Shown here: positions 1 through 12,353 of the stretch, one piece after another | Layout of the letters: each line of letters begins with the position of its first letter | Numbering within the stretch: position 1 is the first letter of the stretch | Assembly (NCBI GenBank): GCA_964036275.1 | Contig: OZ038435.1 | Location: 25,205,581 to 25,269,580, forward strand | Origin: Litoditis marina | Lineage: Eukaryota; Nematoda; Chromadorea; Rhabditida; Rhabditidae | Direction of reading: 5' to 3' | DNA length: 64,000 bases | Position numbers and translations under genes: made by a program | The notes under the pieces: model-generated | Databases searched by the model: none | The model's input: the letters and a program-made list of their open reading frames with translations, nothing else | Told to the model about the DNA's origin: nothing

Positions 1-2458
1 TTCCAGCCTAGCCCCTGGTTTTTTTCCTTTTTCAGTATTTGGTATCCAATTACAATATTAACCCCACCTAAACCCTTCCACCCACTCTAATCCACCGCGT
101 GCACACAAACACATCATTTCTCCATTATATTTGATATTTGTTTATCATTTGTTCACGTGAAAACGTGAAAATCACTTGCAATTCCTCTAAAATTTCATGA
201 GAACCACGTCAGAAAGTATTCAATGAATTTTTATGACATTTAAAGTTGGCAAACTTCAAGCACTGTTAGTGCACTTCTCATGGGAAGAATTTGTGAGTCA
301 TGAAAGTTATCGGGTGAATCTGATATGTCTCGGTCGTGGATAACTGTTTTAGTTATTTTCCATATACCATTTTGGAACTAGTGAAACTCAGAGGGAATAG
401 GTTCCTCGTTTTCACCCTCTCACATCATTTTACAGGGAAGTACTTTAGTCGTAATACGCACGATTAGCGGAAGATGTTATTATCCTTGTCTCCATCGTAC
501 TTAGTCTCAACGGTAGGGCGGCAATTTTCAAAATTGCAATAATTAGCCCCATTCCACGCGTATTACTCATGGACTTTTCCATATTTTTAGTCTGTCCTCA
601 GTACACAAGGTATACTGTGGCGTTCGTCTAGAGCATGTGAGTGTGTCTCATTCATACGAAATTAGGTATTAGATACTGGCGGTGGTCCGCGTCTTTAGAA
701 ACTCGTCGGGAATGAGTGCCCTTTATAGAAGATCAGAGAGGAGTTTGAATCTCATGTTGTACTACATGGAAATTCCACTGAATAGTACACTGAATAGTGC
801 ATATTCTTCTCAACAAATGTGTTAGATCAATATTTTATATAGAGAAACGGGTTGATTAAACACAAATATCTAGGATATTTTATAGACTCTCCTCTTGTGA
901 TTTGATGTATTCACGTGAAACAAAAAATTTGCAAAGAAAATGTGCACAAATGCACGTTCGGTGCACGTTCTAGAACACCCTTCACAGTCTTTTTCTACCC
1001 TGGGAAAAAAGGAACTTGCTCCCGAAACAGCTGTATAATTATGTATGTATATTCTTGGCAATTCAAACCGTGACGACACGAGATAGGCCACGCCCACAGC
1101 TTTTTATGCATCTCGAAGATAATCTGCGTTCGACATTGATATACTTGTCTTTTTCACAGCTTTCTCATGAGGCTGCAAAGAGTCTACTCTAGCTAAAGTA
1201 CATTTTCACGTGAAAGATGTGACACACATCATTTTTGAACGTGATCACGTGTAGTGTGATCACGTGTATTCTTCAAACTCTTGAGTGACTTCTCCATTCC
1301 TTCAGTATATTTGTCTTCTCACCAGTCCATGAACATCTAATGTCTATGTTCAGTGGTCAGTGTCTATATTGAGAGATTTTTTTCATTCATTAGTAACTTG
1401 TGTTACAAGAGAACCCCACACCTACACATATGCTAGTCAAATGCACAGTCACAAAATTTCACGTGTGAAATACACCTGCTTTCGTTTTCCTCATGTTTCA
1501 CTTGACTGTCCCATCCAAGTCCAGTATCTGGCCCAAATGCTATAAATAGTTTCCCAGTAATTTTCCATATTCAGCGACATAGATCCGATTAAACTCCCTA
1601 AATGGTGAAGTGGCTGAAATCAGCTTCCTTCTATGCGTTTTATTCAATCAGAGTGGGGTGACCTCGTTAGATTTTCCATTTAACAAGCTATATTCACATC
1701 TCATTCTCGAAAGTGCGAAGATCATCACAAGATCATCATCACAATTTGATTAAAGTTATGAATAGAAGTTGACTATTTCGCTGAGAATTCGACAGATGTA
1801 GCGCTTCAAGGAAAATTTCGTATAGGAATCTTCCTATTTTCATATTTGTGGTTTGAACCTAATTCTACTGCATATATCTCGGCTTGTATCAAAGTATTTT
1901 CTTCTGTAGGCCATACTACTGTTGTATATGTTTCACTATGGTTTGTCTCGAACATTTTTCTATTTCCTTCTATGGTTTCACTTTTCTCTCCAGATCCGAT
2001 TCTGTGGTAACCGAGAAAGATGATGTAATAGTAATTCTGGTGAAATAATTGAATAATACATATCACGAAGTCCCGTAATTTGCAAAGGCTAATTGATACA
2101 AAACGTGAATCTGATTCCATTAACCAATTACCAACTCTAATTGATTTATAATTCTGCAGCCCAGCCGCCTACCTTGATGAGCATCATAATGAGTTAACTG
2201 CAGCATTCGTACAGTGTCATACTGAGCTCTGGTTTTCTAGTCAAACTAGAAAACTTGCAGGTGTTTTTCATAAATTCCGTAATTGGAGTCACTCGCGTCA
2301 CACCTCTCTTACCGAGATTATAGCTCGTCTTCTTAGAATTTGCTGTATTTTGCCGTTCTGCCATATCATTACTTTTGTTATTCTCAATTTTGATATGGTT
2401 TCTGCCTACATTATGTTGTTGAGAAAACCAACAAGATGAATGTATGTTTGAATTTTCA
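1..2458. other. Intergenic / upstream region of the globin gene
   Basis: No supportable gene is seen on either strand. The open frames present are short and have no splice context or protein-like composition. The region is AT-rich and holds several copies of a CACGTG-centred motif flanked by T and A runs (near 153, 912, 1206) and a duplicated GATCACGTGTA pair near 1240-1270. It probably carries the promoter and outron of the globin gene that starts at 2461. Confidence 0.5.
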
Positions 2459-2460
2459 GA
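2450..2460 (+). promoter_or_regulatory. Probable spliced-leader trans-splice acceptor before the globin ATG
   Basis: AATTTTCAG lies one base upstream of the ATG at 2461. A strong acceptor directly before a start codon, with no coding exon upstream, is the usual sign of nematode spliced-leader addition. The position also supports the chosen start. Confidence 0.6.
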
Positions 2461-5400
2461 ATGGGCAGCGATTCTTCCAAAATTCGACTCTCTCCCAAGG
2501 AATCTCTACCTGCCATCAAGTTACCAACCTCGTCCAGCTATCATGACGGCATGTACAGTGAGTAATCATGGCTTGTCACCAATTAATAATCATGGCTTGT
2601 CCCCATAATCATGGCTTGTCACCAATTAATAATGGTTTTCGGTAATTCAGAAGCAACACAGTTAAACTGAGGTGGTAATATCTGTTTCCAGAACAATCGG
2701 ATGCTGAAATCACCCGCAACCGCACTGGTTCAGCCAGCAGCAGAACCAGCCAGTCGAGACATCCGCTTCCACTCAAGATGCGACGACTGATTCAGGTAAA
2801 ATACTAGTTAAGTATATAGTCACGTGAGATGTGTGGAACACATCAATGATTAACAGGATGGATATTTCTTCACGTTTACCGTTTTTACTTTTTGAAACTG
2901 CATCTCTTGGCGAAAATAATAGTTTTGGCGAACAATTACGTCTTTTTCATTACGTCGTAGTTTCTAAACCTCCTTTCATTCTATCTTGATCATTCAACTG
3001 TTGTGTCATCTCTCCAATTGAATGAAGAGAGGTAATTATTCAATTACCAATTTAAATTACCTCGGGACATTCTAATCAGCTGAGGAGAGTCTCCCGAGCA
3101 TTTGAGTGCGTCACGGCCTGTTTTTCTACTTGAACGACCATAAGATCACAAGTTCCACTGTAATTGCGTAAGAGTAAGTTCTCCTTAAACTCCAAATTGA
3201 TGACTCAGCTTTTGCGATGTATGTCCCCAGACTAGCTTGAGATAAGATTTTCTCATTTGAGTGGTGTACAACTAACTTAATTGGAACCTTTTCTTTCACA
3301 CTTACTATAAGAAACTTTCTCCAAAATACTCTCGCCTTTTGCGAAGGTATTTGCAAAATTCCTGGTAATCTCATCGATTGCTAGCTTTTCGTATACGCTA
3401 TGACTAGCAATAGAATAGAAGTCCGTTGAAAACACTAATTGTTTACGCCAGACCATTTGTATTTGACGTACCAACAAATCACTATAAATATTGAAGTGTG
3501 TTGTTCAATAGGCCCGATACGTCACACATTTGCTTGTTTATTTTACGGAATGTAGTTGATCTTTGTATTTTCCAGGGTTGTTTTGCTAATCCGCACGAGA
3601 TGGTTGGTCGTCGGATAATGAAAAGAGCATGCGACCTCAAGTAAGTCATAGGGGCTGGAGAATGTAGCCATTCAGTACGAGAATACTACAAAAGATATAT
3701 GCGTACCACAGTTAAATGTTGCACACGCACTGCAGTGACGAATGAAACAGTTGTAGTCAAGTTTTCTGCAAAGTTTAGTCCAAGTCTTGTCAGTATTCTC
3801 TTTACAAGAGGGATTGAAATGAATTCGGCGCATTCCCAATGTCAAACTCAGTTGTTCCAGCAAGGTGCAAATCGTTCATAGATGTTTCCCCATAAACAGT
3901 AGTAGTTCAATGTGTTTTCACGTGAAAGGTTTGAAACTCAACATGAACTAAAAACGTGTCATAGGAAGTTATTTTTTGTTTACAATATTTTATTCCAGAA
4001 TGGAGTTTGGTTCCTTCTATCTATCCCTGGACCAGGATGCGAAAGAAGACCTTGAGGACGGTGTGAAAATTCTGCTCAAAAAAGTGGTCACCAACATCGA
4101 CTTTGTTGACGAGGTGAGCTAAACTCCTGAAAAATATTCTTTTTCCAAGTTTTAATTTTGAAACCACAGCGATATATCTGAGTAACTATAATCAATCCTA
4201 TCCTACGAATTGAACAACACGTCACATTCGAGTTTGTCAGCAAGTATAACAATCGTTATACTTGGACAAGGTTGGAATATTTCAATAATTTCAAATCATA
4301 TTTCAGATCCAGCGACTGTCAGAGGAGTTCGGTATGCGTTGCGCCGCCCTGCGCTCGCAAGCCTTCCGACCGGACTACTTCGCGGTGTTGGCAGATGCCA
4401 CTATCAAGGTGGGTAGAGATGTAGTTTTCTTTACTTAAATCATTACTCAGAATATTCACAATCAGTTAATTACATAATACAGAATACAGAACAAACGATT
4501 TTTTCTCCAGGAATGCACCCACTTGGATTCGGCAGTGCACAAAGCCCACACAACCACACACGCCTTCTCGCAGTTTGGGGCTATGGTGAGTTATTAGTTT
4601 CGAATGAAATTTTTTTTGCAAATTTTAAATACAACTACATATATCAAATCACACCACACAATAAGAACGATTCTCAATAAAAAATTGAATTTTCATTCTC
4701 GGTGGAACCTTAACGAAAACAGTTATCACTTCTTTCTTTCAAAGTCTGCTACTGTTCGGAGCCAACCTAATTGAATTGATACTCTTGAGCTTTCGAGACT
4801 ATGATTTTTCCATGCTCCAGTTGATTACATCGCTGCAATACTCAGTATGGTAGTCTAATCATATTCCGTAACGTAGGAAAATACTTCCATAATTCATTCA
4901 TGAATTATAGCCGTGAAGTAAACACGCAGCAGGCCGAGAATAGAGCTATTCGCAGCCTCTTGTGCATGCATTACCACCAGTCTTACATGAGGAAGTGGAC
5001 ATAATTAGCACTAATTTTGTTGAATTAATTTCCTCAGAACACGTAGGCTGAAAACCCACCAAAACAGTGCTCATAGAATAGATATTAAACTGAACTTACA
5101 AAATATAAAACTGTGGAAAAAGTTTTTTATCGTATGTTTTCATGAAACATACATCAAAGTTGGAAGAATGAGCTCTACTTTCGAATAGCCGAGAAGATGT
5201 TTATAATCAATAAGTAATGTTAATGGCTTTTCAATATTCATATTCTAGGTTTTCTCCTCAGTTCGTGACGGATTCTACGCGGAAATCCGACGGGTTCGGC
5301 GAGCGTCCAACTCGTTTTCCACCGGCTCCAACGGAAGTGAGAAAAAGAAGAAAAGATCGATAGACAGTGTGGACAGAAACAGCCTCAAAACGAACAGCCG

Positions 5401-5746
5401 AGGTGAGATTCACGATATTCGCAGAATTAAAACGTAGACAAAAACAACATGGAATAGTCAGGTGAAACGTGAAGAAACATTCACATTCGTGTACTTTGAC
5501 GTATAATAATGTGTTCAACACATTTCACCATCCCTCTTACATATTATTTTTTAGTTGTATAATATTATTTTGGTAACAATAAATGTTCCAGGCAACTCTC
5601 CGCGAACCTCATTCTCTCGATGCGGCTCCCAGCGTTCCGTGTCTCCAGAATCCGTGTCCGATGAGAGCTTCGTCGTCCCAGAAGTTCAGGACGACGGATT
5701 TCTGAAGCCGCCCACAATGAATATGGTATCCGCGAGGTCTTATTGA
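2461..5746 (+). CDS. Globin-family protein, probably N-myristoylated
   Basis: Eight exons: 2461-2557, 2692-2795, 3576-3640, 3999-4113, 4307-4408, 4511-4585, 5249-5402, 5592-5746. They join in frame to 288 residues. The start MGSDSS fits a myristoylation signal (Gly2, Ser6). The globin-like core runs from about residue 68 to 195. It opens with GCFANPHEMVGRRI, continues through a helix ending EEFGMRCAALRS, has FRPDYFAVLADA where the F-G corner and G helix should be, and ends FSSVRDGFYAEIRR. This pattern resembles the divergent C. elegans globins, which are mostly neuronal haem proteins. By motif spacing a Cys (RCAAL) lies where the proximal His is expected. The C-terminal tail (about 195-288) is Ser/Arg-rich and looks disordered or phosphorylatable. 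The assignment to globin is by recalled pattern, not alignment. The exon model is more certain than the family. Confidence 0.75.
2562..2636. repeat. Short tandem repeat in globin intron 1
   Basis: The unit TAATCATGGCTTGTC recurs three times, two copies followed by ACCAATTAAT. It fills most of the first intron and does not touch the splice sites. Confidence 0.8.
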
Positions 5747-6628
5747 ACGCTTCGTTTGTCTGAGTGCAAAATTAACTTTTTATTACTTCGGTTCTACTGG
5801 TTCTCGATCGATTATCATACTGCTAATAAGTTTCTTCAAATAATGCCTAATGCCTAATGTCTGATCTACTCATGTCCTCTCTGAAATTAATTGGGAATCT
5901 ATTCAGTTCTCTGTTTTCAATGTAAGACTGTTTTAGTAATTGAATGGTTTGTATTTTGCAAAATGCGCCTCATGTCCTCATTTGATTATTGTTATTGATT
6001 CCAAATTAGTCTTATACACATATATGTTAGTTTTGTTAATAGATTCTAATTCCCTAATAGTATTATGGTCATGTGTGTAGATTATTGATACACAGACCGC
6101 CAACAATAACTCTTTGCCTTTGTATTTACTGGTCCTTTTTCTTGATTCGAATTGATGTTTTCATTGATTTTCGTTGTGCACATTTGTCTTTCTGTACATA
6201 ATGTTCGTGTGAAGTAAAAACTTATTGTCATGTGTTGTTTTCACGTTGAACACAGAAAACAGAGTATAGTAGAATACGTGAAAATTCAACCTCTACAGCT
6301 CTTTCAAGAATCGCCCAAAACGTTTGGACAAACTGGCTGTTGTCGAGTTCCTACTGGGAACAACGCAACACGAAAGTTGTTACAAACTTGAAATCATGAG
6401 CTGGAAAGAACCCTGGAAAAAATTAAAAGTTGGATTCAGATGTCAGATGTATGAAAATCCGTAGTATCACATTGGGACAATATGCCCAAACTTGTAGATT
6501 CAAGTAAAATCGTACTGCAACATAAAACGAACTTTGTTTTATTCGTTCCATTACAATGAGATGAAAATTTGAAAATTTGATTAATTTATTACAAAAGAGA
6601 AAACTATTATTCACACAAAATTACTGCA
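5747..6628. other. Convergent intergenic region
   Basis: This is the tail-to-tail space between the globin stop (5746, + strand) and the ACBP-like stop (6629, - strand). It should hold both 3' UTRs. On the - strand an AATAAA signal lies at 6590-6585, about 40 bases past the ACBP stop. No other gene is seen. Confidence 0.6.
6585..6590 (-). terminator. Polyadenylation signal of the ACBP-like gene
   Basis: AATAAA on the minus strand about 40 bases downstream of the stop at 6629-6631, a normal distance for a nematode 3' UTR. Confidence 0.5.
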
Positions 6629-9600
6629 TCATTCGTCCCACATTCCCAGTGTCTCTTCCTCGATTCTCTGGGCTGCATCTCGCTTGCTGAAAAAACGTGT
6701 CTCATTTTTTGGGTGAATGGAATACTCGTGTAAACAAACGTGTAGTTTGAACTCTCCGAAAAAATTGTGATTTGCAACAGAAAAACAGATGAATCGAACT
6801 ACAACAACTGCAGAGGAGGCCAACATGTAGAACATTTTTCATGAACCATTTCGAATATGGAAACTATCAGATACGGGAGGGGGGGGGGTTTGTTTGACAT
6901 ATAACTTCGTTCGGACAGACAGTAAAACTTTCCATCTGTATTTGCCGGAGAGAAAACCCCTACCGTCTGGCTTCTTTGGCCTCTCTCGTAATGCGTTGTC
7001 TCTCCTCTCGGTCCTCGTCGGGTACGTGGGCCGTTTGATCGGGTATTCTCGGGTCCTGATCATCTTTCCAGTCATCAATTAGGGCCGGCAGACGAGACTT
7101 CAGATCGTCTACTGACTCGATGTATAGTTGGGTGGCCTCCTTCTTTGTGAGACCTGGGAAAAAATTTCTTCTAAAAAACCGTCCATTCAAACATGGGATC
7201 CAATGACCGGGCACAAAGTGCCAAGTTGTCGCTCAGCGGGATAGTTTGACATGAAAACGTTGGTATACACATGAATTGAGAAGAGGTTAGCTTTGTTTGG
7301 CTTTATACAATTCTATCAAAACATATGCATAGATTTCGGAGATTTGATAGAAAGAAGTGTGGCGAGATTACGTTTTCTGCTTCCTTATTGATTTGATGAC
7401 ACATGTTTCAATCTAGTTTTCATCATTTCACGTTCGTTGCTGTTTCTACCTTTGCACTTGTTCCAGGCGTGCCACCTTCTGTTGCCATGAATCCAACTCC
7501 ACATCCACGACTGCTCCGTGGGCTCCATGTAGTCCATTTCTAAGAAAAATAGTTTAATATTTCTTGATTATTGACTGCTGTTTCTATATTTCACAGGGTT
7601 TTTATATTTAATACGTGAACCGTCTTGATTGGTCGGCTAATTTTTTTTCGAAACTTGTTTCCGGTGGGCTTGAGTTGTGTTTGTGGGAGATTCCGATGAA
7701 CGAGGCAGTTATTGAACTTGCTAGGCTTTGACTGTTTTGACTCGTCCAAAAAACGACTGCGAGCATCTCCTTGTTCGTTTGTTACCGGCACCAACTTTGA
7801 ATTCTCTTTATTTTAGTACCCGGTGCTTTTACAGTACTGTTCAAGAGTTGAAAACGGTGCCACTGGCTTACTTGGTACATTGATATTTCCGACGACAGCC
7901 TGTTGGTACAGTCCCCATATGGGGTACGTCTCCTCCTCGAACTTCACGAACAACTCGTACTCGTGTTTCAGGATCTACAATTCTCCAGTTATCAGGCGGA
8001 ATAGAAATACCTTCCATCTCAGAAGAAGCTCACATGATCTAATGAAGGCCTCATTGAAGAAACCGTTCCGCTATAATTCGAGTTCCACGAAAAATTTAAA
8101 AAGCTCAAAAAGTTTCTTAATGTCTTCCAATAGACCATGAAAAACTTTCTGACTAAAAATTTGTAAAATTTGCATAACATCAAGCCATAAAAAAGGGGAC
8201 GTGCACATTTTCACTGTGACGCAACTTGACTTGGTTCATTTACATCCAGATTTATTCTCATTTTTTAGTTTCTAATTGTGTATTCGTGTGTGATAGAGTG
8301 TTTCAAAATCATTTTTGCGTTTCTATAGGCTATTTTGAGCATACCCCGTACGCAACTCCCCTATCGGTGTCATTACGTAAGCGGCCTTTTTGAGAAAACG
8401 AAGCAAGATAGGAATATAAAAGTATATATTTTCGATAATGGTTTTTCATTTGCCATAGGGTCAACTCGTTAACTCAGAAGTCGAAATTAAAGCGGGACGG
8501 ATTCTTTAAGATCTCTCGAATTTCTATCAAACTTTAAATGTTGTGTATAGAATAGAATAGAATAGGTTTATTCGCAACTTAACACGTGGCTCTGTTGGAT
8601 GTGGCACTCCGATTGGAGAAGAAGAAAAATTTAGATGATGAAGAGGGTATTGTGACCCTGTTACGCGCTCATAATTATTGATGCCTTATGAGATAGAACG
8701 GTGATTGTACCTGTTTTTGTAGGAAAATAGTACTTATGAAACATTTTCGGGAAGATCTCGCTACTTTATTTTTGAGATCATTAAGTGGTTTCTGGTTTGG
8801 TTGGGACTATATGAATATGAGAATGACAAATGCGAAACTGGAATGAGAAGATGAGCCGCAATCGACAGGATCGTACGGAAAGTGGGGGCGATATTGCTCA
8901 GGACGCACTGCGGCTTCAATTTTGAAAATCAACGGAGTTTATTTAGGGTCATTTGACATTCTGGTCATTTGTCCTTTGAGCGGATGTTTTATGAAAATTG
9001 TGTGTGAATCGTGCACCGTTCGCTTGATTCCAGACGCAACTTGTGTCTAAGTTACGTACAAGCTGTTCCGTACCTAAGCGTCTCGTATGAAGAATCGAGA
9101 CTCAATCCAATGGTTTTAGATAATGTATAAAACTCACCTGGCGCTGAACGAAACGTGCTCTCATTCGCTTGAAACTGTCGATTGCAGCGAAAAACTTCTG
9201 AATCAATACAGTTTGACATTTATTCACAAACGGAAAAATCGGAATGAATAGATGTGAAGTGTTTTTCTTCAATTCGTCATTACTTCATCTCCAACAATGT
9301 TATACGTCTTCAACCGTTGATTGTACAATACAACAGGGTGAACCAAACGCAGTCGTTAGAGAACTAAGTGATATGTGGAACAATCAGTTCCAGGGTCACA
9401 TTTTGCTGTTAATAAAACAATCGGTAATTTAGAAAGAGTTCAGCTAGCGCGGTATAAAAGCGATCCGTCCAAACTCATGAAAGTTCTCGTGAGTTTCTGA
9501 GAAGAAACTCCTGCACAATGCGTTGCGTACCTATATTGGTTACTGCATCGAACACAATCAGTGCATTTGTCAATGGAAGTTTGTTAGTTATGGTTATGAA

Positions 9601-9657
9601 TTAAAAAAGTTTCTATCGTACTTCTAGTATAGTATCTACATAACAAACCTCCTCCAT
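6629..9657 (-). CDS. acbp-5: Acyl-CoA-binding (ACBP) domain protein, acbp-5-like
   Basis: Exons in coding order: 9657-9649 (tentative, M-E-E), 9197-9138, 7974-7872, 7539-7450, 7153-6964, 6686-6629; 169 residues, or 166 without the tentative first exon. Residues about 4-105 form an ACBP fold: FFAAIDSFKRMRARF as first helix, WGLYQQAVVGN matching the YKQATVGD motif, RRWHAWNKCKGLTKKEA matching the KWDAWN..KG motif, and LYI keeping the acyl-CoA tyrosine. Two usual CoA-phosphate contacts appear changed: Lys of YKQA is Gln, and Lys before the Trp is Arg. The segment before YQQA is longer than in soluble ACBP. The C-terminus is a highly charged helix ending LGMWDE. An in-frame TAG just past the 6964 donor shows that the last intron must be removed. 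ACBPs carry long-chain acyl-CoA esters in the cytosol. The symbol rests on recalled C. elegans synteny (T12D8.3). Confidence 0.8.
8054..8509. mobile_element. TTAA-ended MITE-like element, copy 1 (456 bp)
   Basis: It lies in the long intron of the ACBP gene (7975-9137). The right end reads CGGGACGGATTCTTTAA. The left end is the imperfect inverse, TTGAAGAAACCGTTCCGCT. It matches 18098-18547 over its full length and shares termini with 13798-14263. It has no transposase. TTAA at the ends suggests a piggyBac-type target. Confidence 0.75.
8545..8567. repeat. ATAGA simple repeat
   Basis: Four tandem ATAGA units inside the ACBP intron. Confidence 0.7.
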
Positions 9658-10057
9658 GACGATTCAGATGAAGAGTGGAGAACAGTCTGTTATGGGTGGC
9701 GAGCTATTCTCAAATTAGCACCACTTTTGTGTCATTGAATGTGCAATTGATCTTCTTTCTGGGGGTTCTCGCTCTGTATTGTACCATGCAAACCCTCGTT
9801 TGTATAACGAATTTTTATGTGGAAATTGTTCAGAAGTTTTTAACTGATGTTTCATTTTGTGTATGTCTGTTTACTGAATAGTACCGAAAAGCTTTCTAAT
9901 AACGAGCGAAGACGAATCCTGTTTCAACATGTGCATCAAACAATATTTTCAATCAAAAAGACACTATTTTCGCTCGATTGCGATGTTAGAGTATGCCATT
10001 TGAAACAAAAAAGAATAATGATTAAAACAATAGCATTCACAACAAACTATAATTACG

Positions 10058-10063
10058 TTTATT
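10058..10063 (-). terminator. Polyadenylation signal of the peptide gene
   Basis: AATAAA on the minus strand, 48 bases past the stop of the secreted peptide gene. It supports that small gene as real and complete. Confidence 0.55.
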
Positions 10064-10110
10064 AACATTCATCTGTAATATTTCGGTCGGAAACGTAGTT
10101 GTTCATATTC

Positions 10111-10726
10111 TCAGTAGTCTTCTTCCATCGGAGTCATGGCGTAGAAAAATCGACGCGAGCGCTGCACAGGAAATTGGTGATCTGCAAATTACTCGAATCG
10201 AAATAGAACAACGGAAATTAAACTTCACCATTTGACGTAGTTACTTTTAGAACTGTATCTATTTATGGCAAGTGGAGAAAGTCACGTGACTCAAGTACTT
10301 TGATGTCACGTGAATACCGAAGAACGTGAAAACGCCGCATTCTATTCTGAGAGCACTTGTCACCGTACATTATGTCCTTCGTGAGATTTAGTTATATAAT
10401 CGAACGGGATCTTTGAACTAAGTCATTTTAGTTGCCTGAGCTGCAAAATAGTTCGGGTTTCCTATAGCGAAGAAACATTTACAAATAAAAATCTGGTGTT
10501 GACATAAATAGCCCTGCTATAAATTGACAATTGGTTTTTCTCCATAAAACTCTTAAAATTCTCCGGACTGCATCAGATTGATTAGTGTAATTTTATGAAA
10601 CTCACTAGGGTAGCTTTTCTGTAGGTTCATGAGCTGTTCGTGGAAGTTGATGGTGGGAAGGTTGAACCCGGTTGAGGTTAGCACCATGACGGCAAGTAGC
10701 ACACAAAACAGCCAACATCGAGACAT
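10111..10726 (-). CDS. Secreted peptide precursor, neuropeptide-like
   Basis: Two exons, 10726-10606 and 10181-10111, join in phase to 63 residues. The start MSRCWLFCVLLAVMVLTSTG is a clear signal peptide with cleavage expected near residue 20. A spacer follows (about 21-51) and ends in RSRR, a dibasic/furin-type processing site. The last 12 residues, FFYAMTPMEEDY, are then released. There is no Gly before the stop, so C-terminal amidation is not expected. EEDY is an acidic tyrosine context that could be sulfated. The donor (A|GTGAGT), the acceptor (TTTGCAG) and an AATAAA 48 bases after the stop all fit a real gene. An acceptor-like ATTATAG sits one base before the ATG. I do not recognise the peptide family. 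A small secreted protein that is not a neuropeptide is the main alternative. Confidence 0.65.
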
Positions 10727-12250
10727 CCTATAATTATATTTGATGATTACAACAATCGTTTGGAAACGAAGCGAGGAGAAAGCAAGAAGAGTATAGAGTC
10801 TGATGATAGGTAAGGGCGAACAATGTTTAAATCTGATAGGAACTGAATGGAAGAAAGACATGATATGAATTTAAATACAGATAAATATCAACTTGTGTTT
10901 TCTCCCTCCCATGTAGATATAACCCGATTTCCTTTAATTCATTTTCACTCTCGGAGAAAGTAGTATCTGCACCACTGAGAAAAATATAGCTTCAGTGATA
11001 GTGAAAAAGTAGTAGAGTTTAAAGTCAGAGTTGTCGGAATGAGCGAAGGGTTAGAAATATTTGAGTTACTCAAGAATGTGTTCGAAACTGAATAGAAGAG
11101 AAGGTTAGCATTTAAATCATGAAAAGAGGACGAAAAGGGGAATCTTTACGAAGAAATGACTAATATTCATGTGATATCGTTGTATTGTTATATGGTCGTA
11201 ATGTCACGATGAGAAATCCGTTTGTACTCAGAAGATGTTACTCAGAAAAAATGAAGAAAGAGCTGACGTTTGACTGTGGCTCAAAAGATTTGTTGCAAAA
11301 CAGCTTGGAAAAACCAATTAAGTTTACTTCCAATGGCTGGGAAAATTGATGCACGTAGTAATATTAGTCTTGCAAGTAAGTCACACTGTTTGGTTCCAGG
11401 TTGTTAAGTAAGATCCCAGGAAAACTGTCTGTAAAAACGGAAAACACATTCTAAGTCTGTTGATACAACCTGTGGGAACTAATGTAAAACTAAACTAGCA
11501 ACAAAGTCGTGTTAGGAGAGCTGTGATTAGGATTTCCTCATTATCATCTATTTTCATAGAGAAACTTGAACTAAAACCATGCGAAACAGTTTAAATGGAA
11601 AATCTATATCATAGAGATTGACAAATTGAACGCCCGAACTACAGTAACTCATGCGAAGAGATGCAAGTGTCCTGTGCTAGGTAGTGCAAGCACTGTGTTG
11701 ATTCGTCAAGAGACTAGTCGCACTTCGTTAGACCGCGCTAACTCAATTTCTGTCCGACGTATTCTAATTACGCAGAAGACTAACGTTTTACTACTTAATA
11801 ACTTACTGCTATGATGAAGTAATAACGCGTCTTTAATGTGTAATTACGGGGGACATCTGCGTGGTGTTTACTTTAGAACCCGATATACAAATTTCTGACA
11901 TCACTAGTTATTATATACGAATGAGTAACGCTTTTCAGAAAACCTCCATGGATATACATTACTAAAATGATAAACAATAATGTTTTCGTGTTGAGTTTTC
12001 ATGTCCGAAAACCTGATGTGACCTAGAATACCTAGAATTTGAAAATGTACTTACGGATGCATTTTAAACTACAAGTAAATGAAATGTTCACGTAGACAAC
12101 ATTTGAGTTACAGTTCTATTTTGTCTAACACAAATTGTATCTTAATGGCAGCGCCATCAACGATCAGACACATCGGAAGAAACCAGAAGTAACCGTTTCA
12201 ACCTAGTGCTATGTGTCTATCAAACTTCACCATGATTGATGAATAACAGC

Positions 12251-12353
12251 TATAGTATGTGCCAAAAAGCTTTGGAATCGAAGACATGTGCGCGTACACA
12301 GCGGAAAGTGAGATATACAGTACCCTCCCGCCTTTCCGTTGGCAACGACTATA
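12251..12353. mobile_element. tRNA-MITE family, short copy lacking the tRNA part
   Basis: It begins TATAGTATGTGCC and ends GGCAACGACTATA, so both termini of the 197-bp family are kept. The middle with box A and box B is missing. The remaining body matches the non-tRNA half of 14558-14754 in reverse orientation. Confidence 0.75.

Noticed and set aside
9450..9605. TATAAAAG followed by an ATG frame with a hydrophobic start on the + strand
   Set aside because: The frame stops after 28 codons, has no clear donor, and lies antisense inside the ACBP-gene 5' intron.
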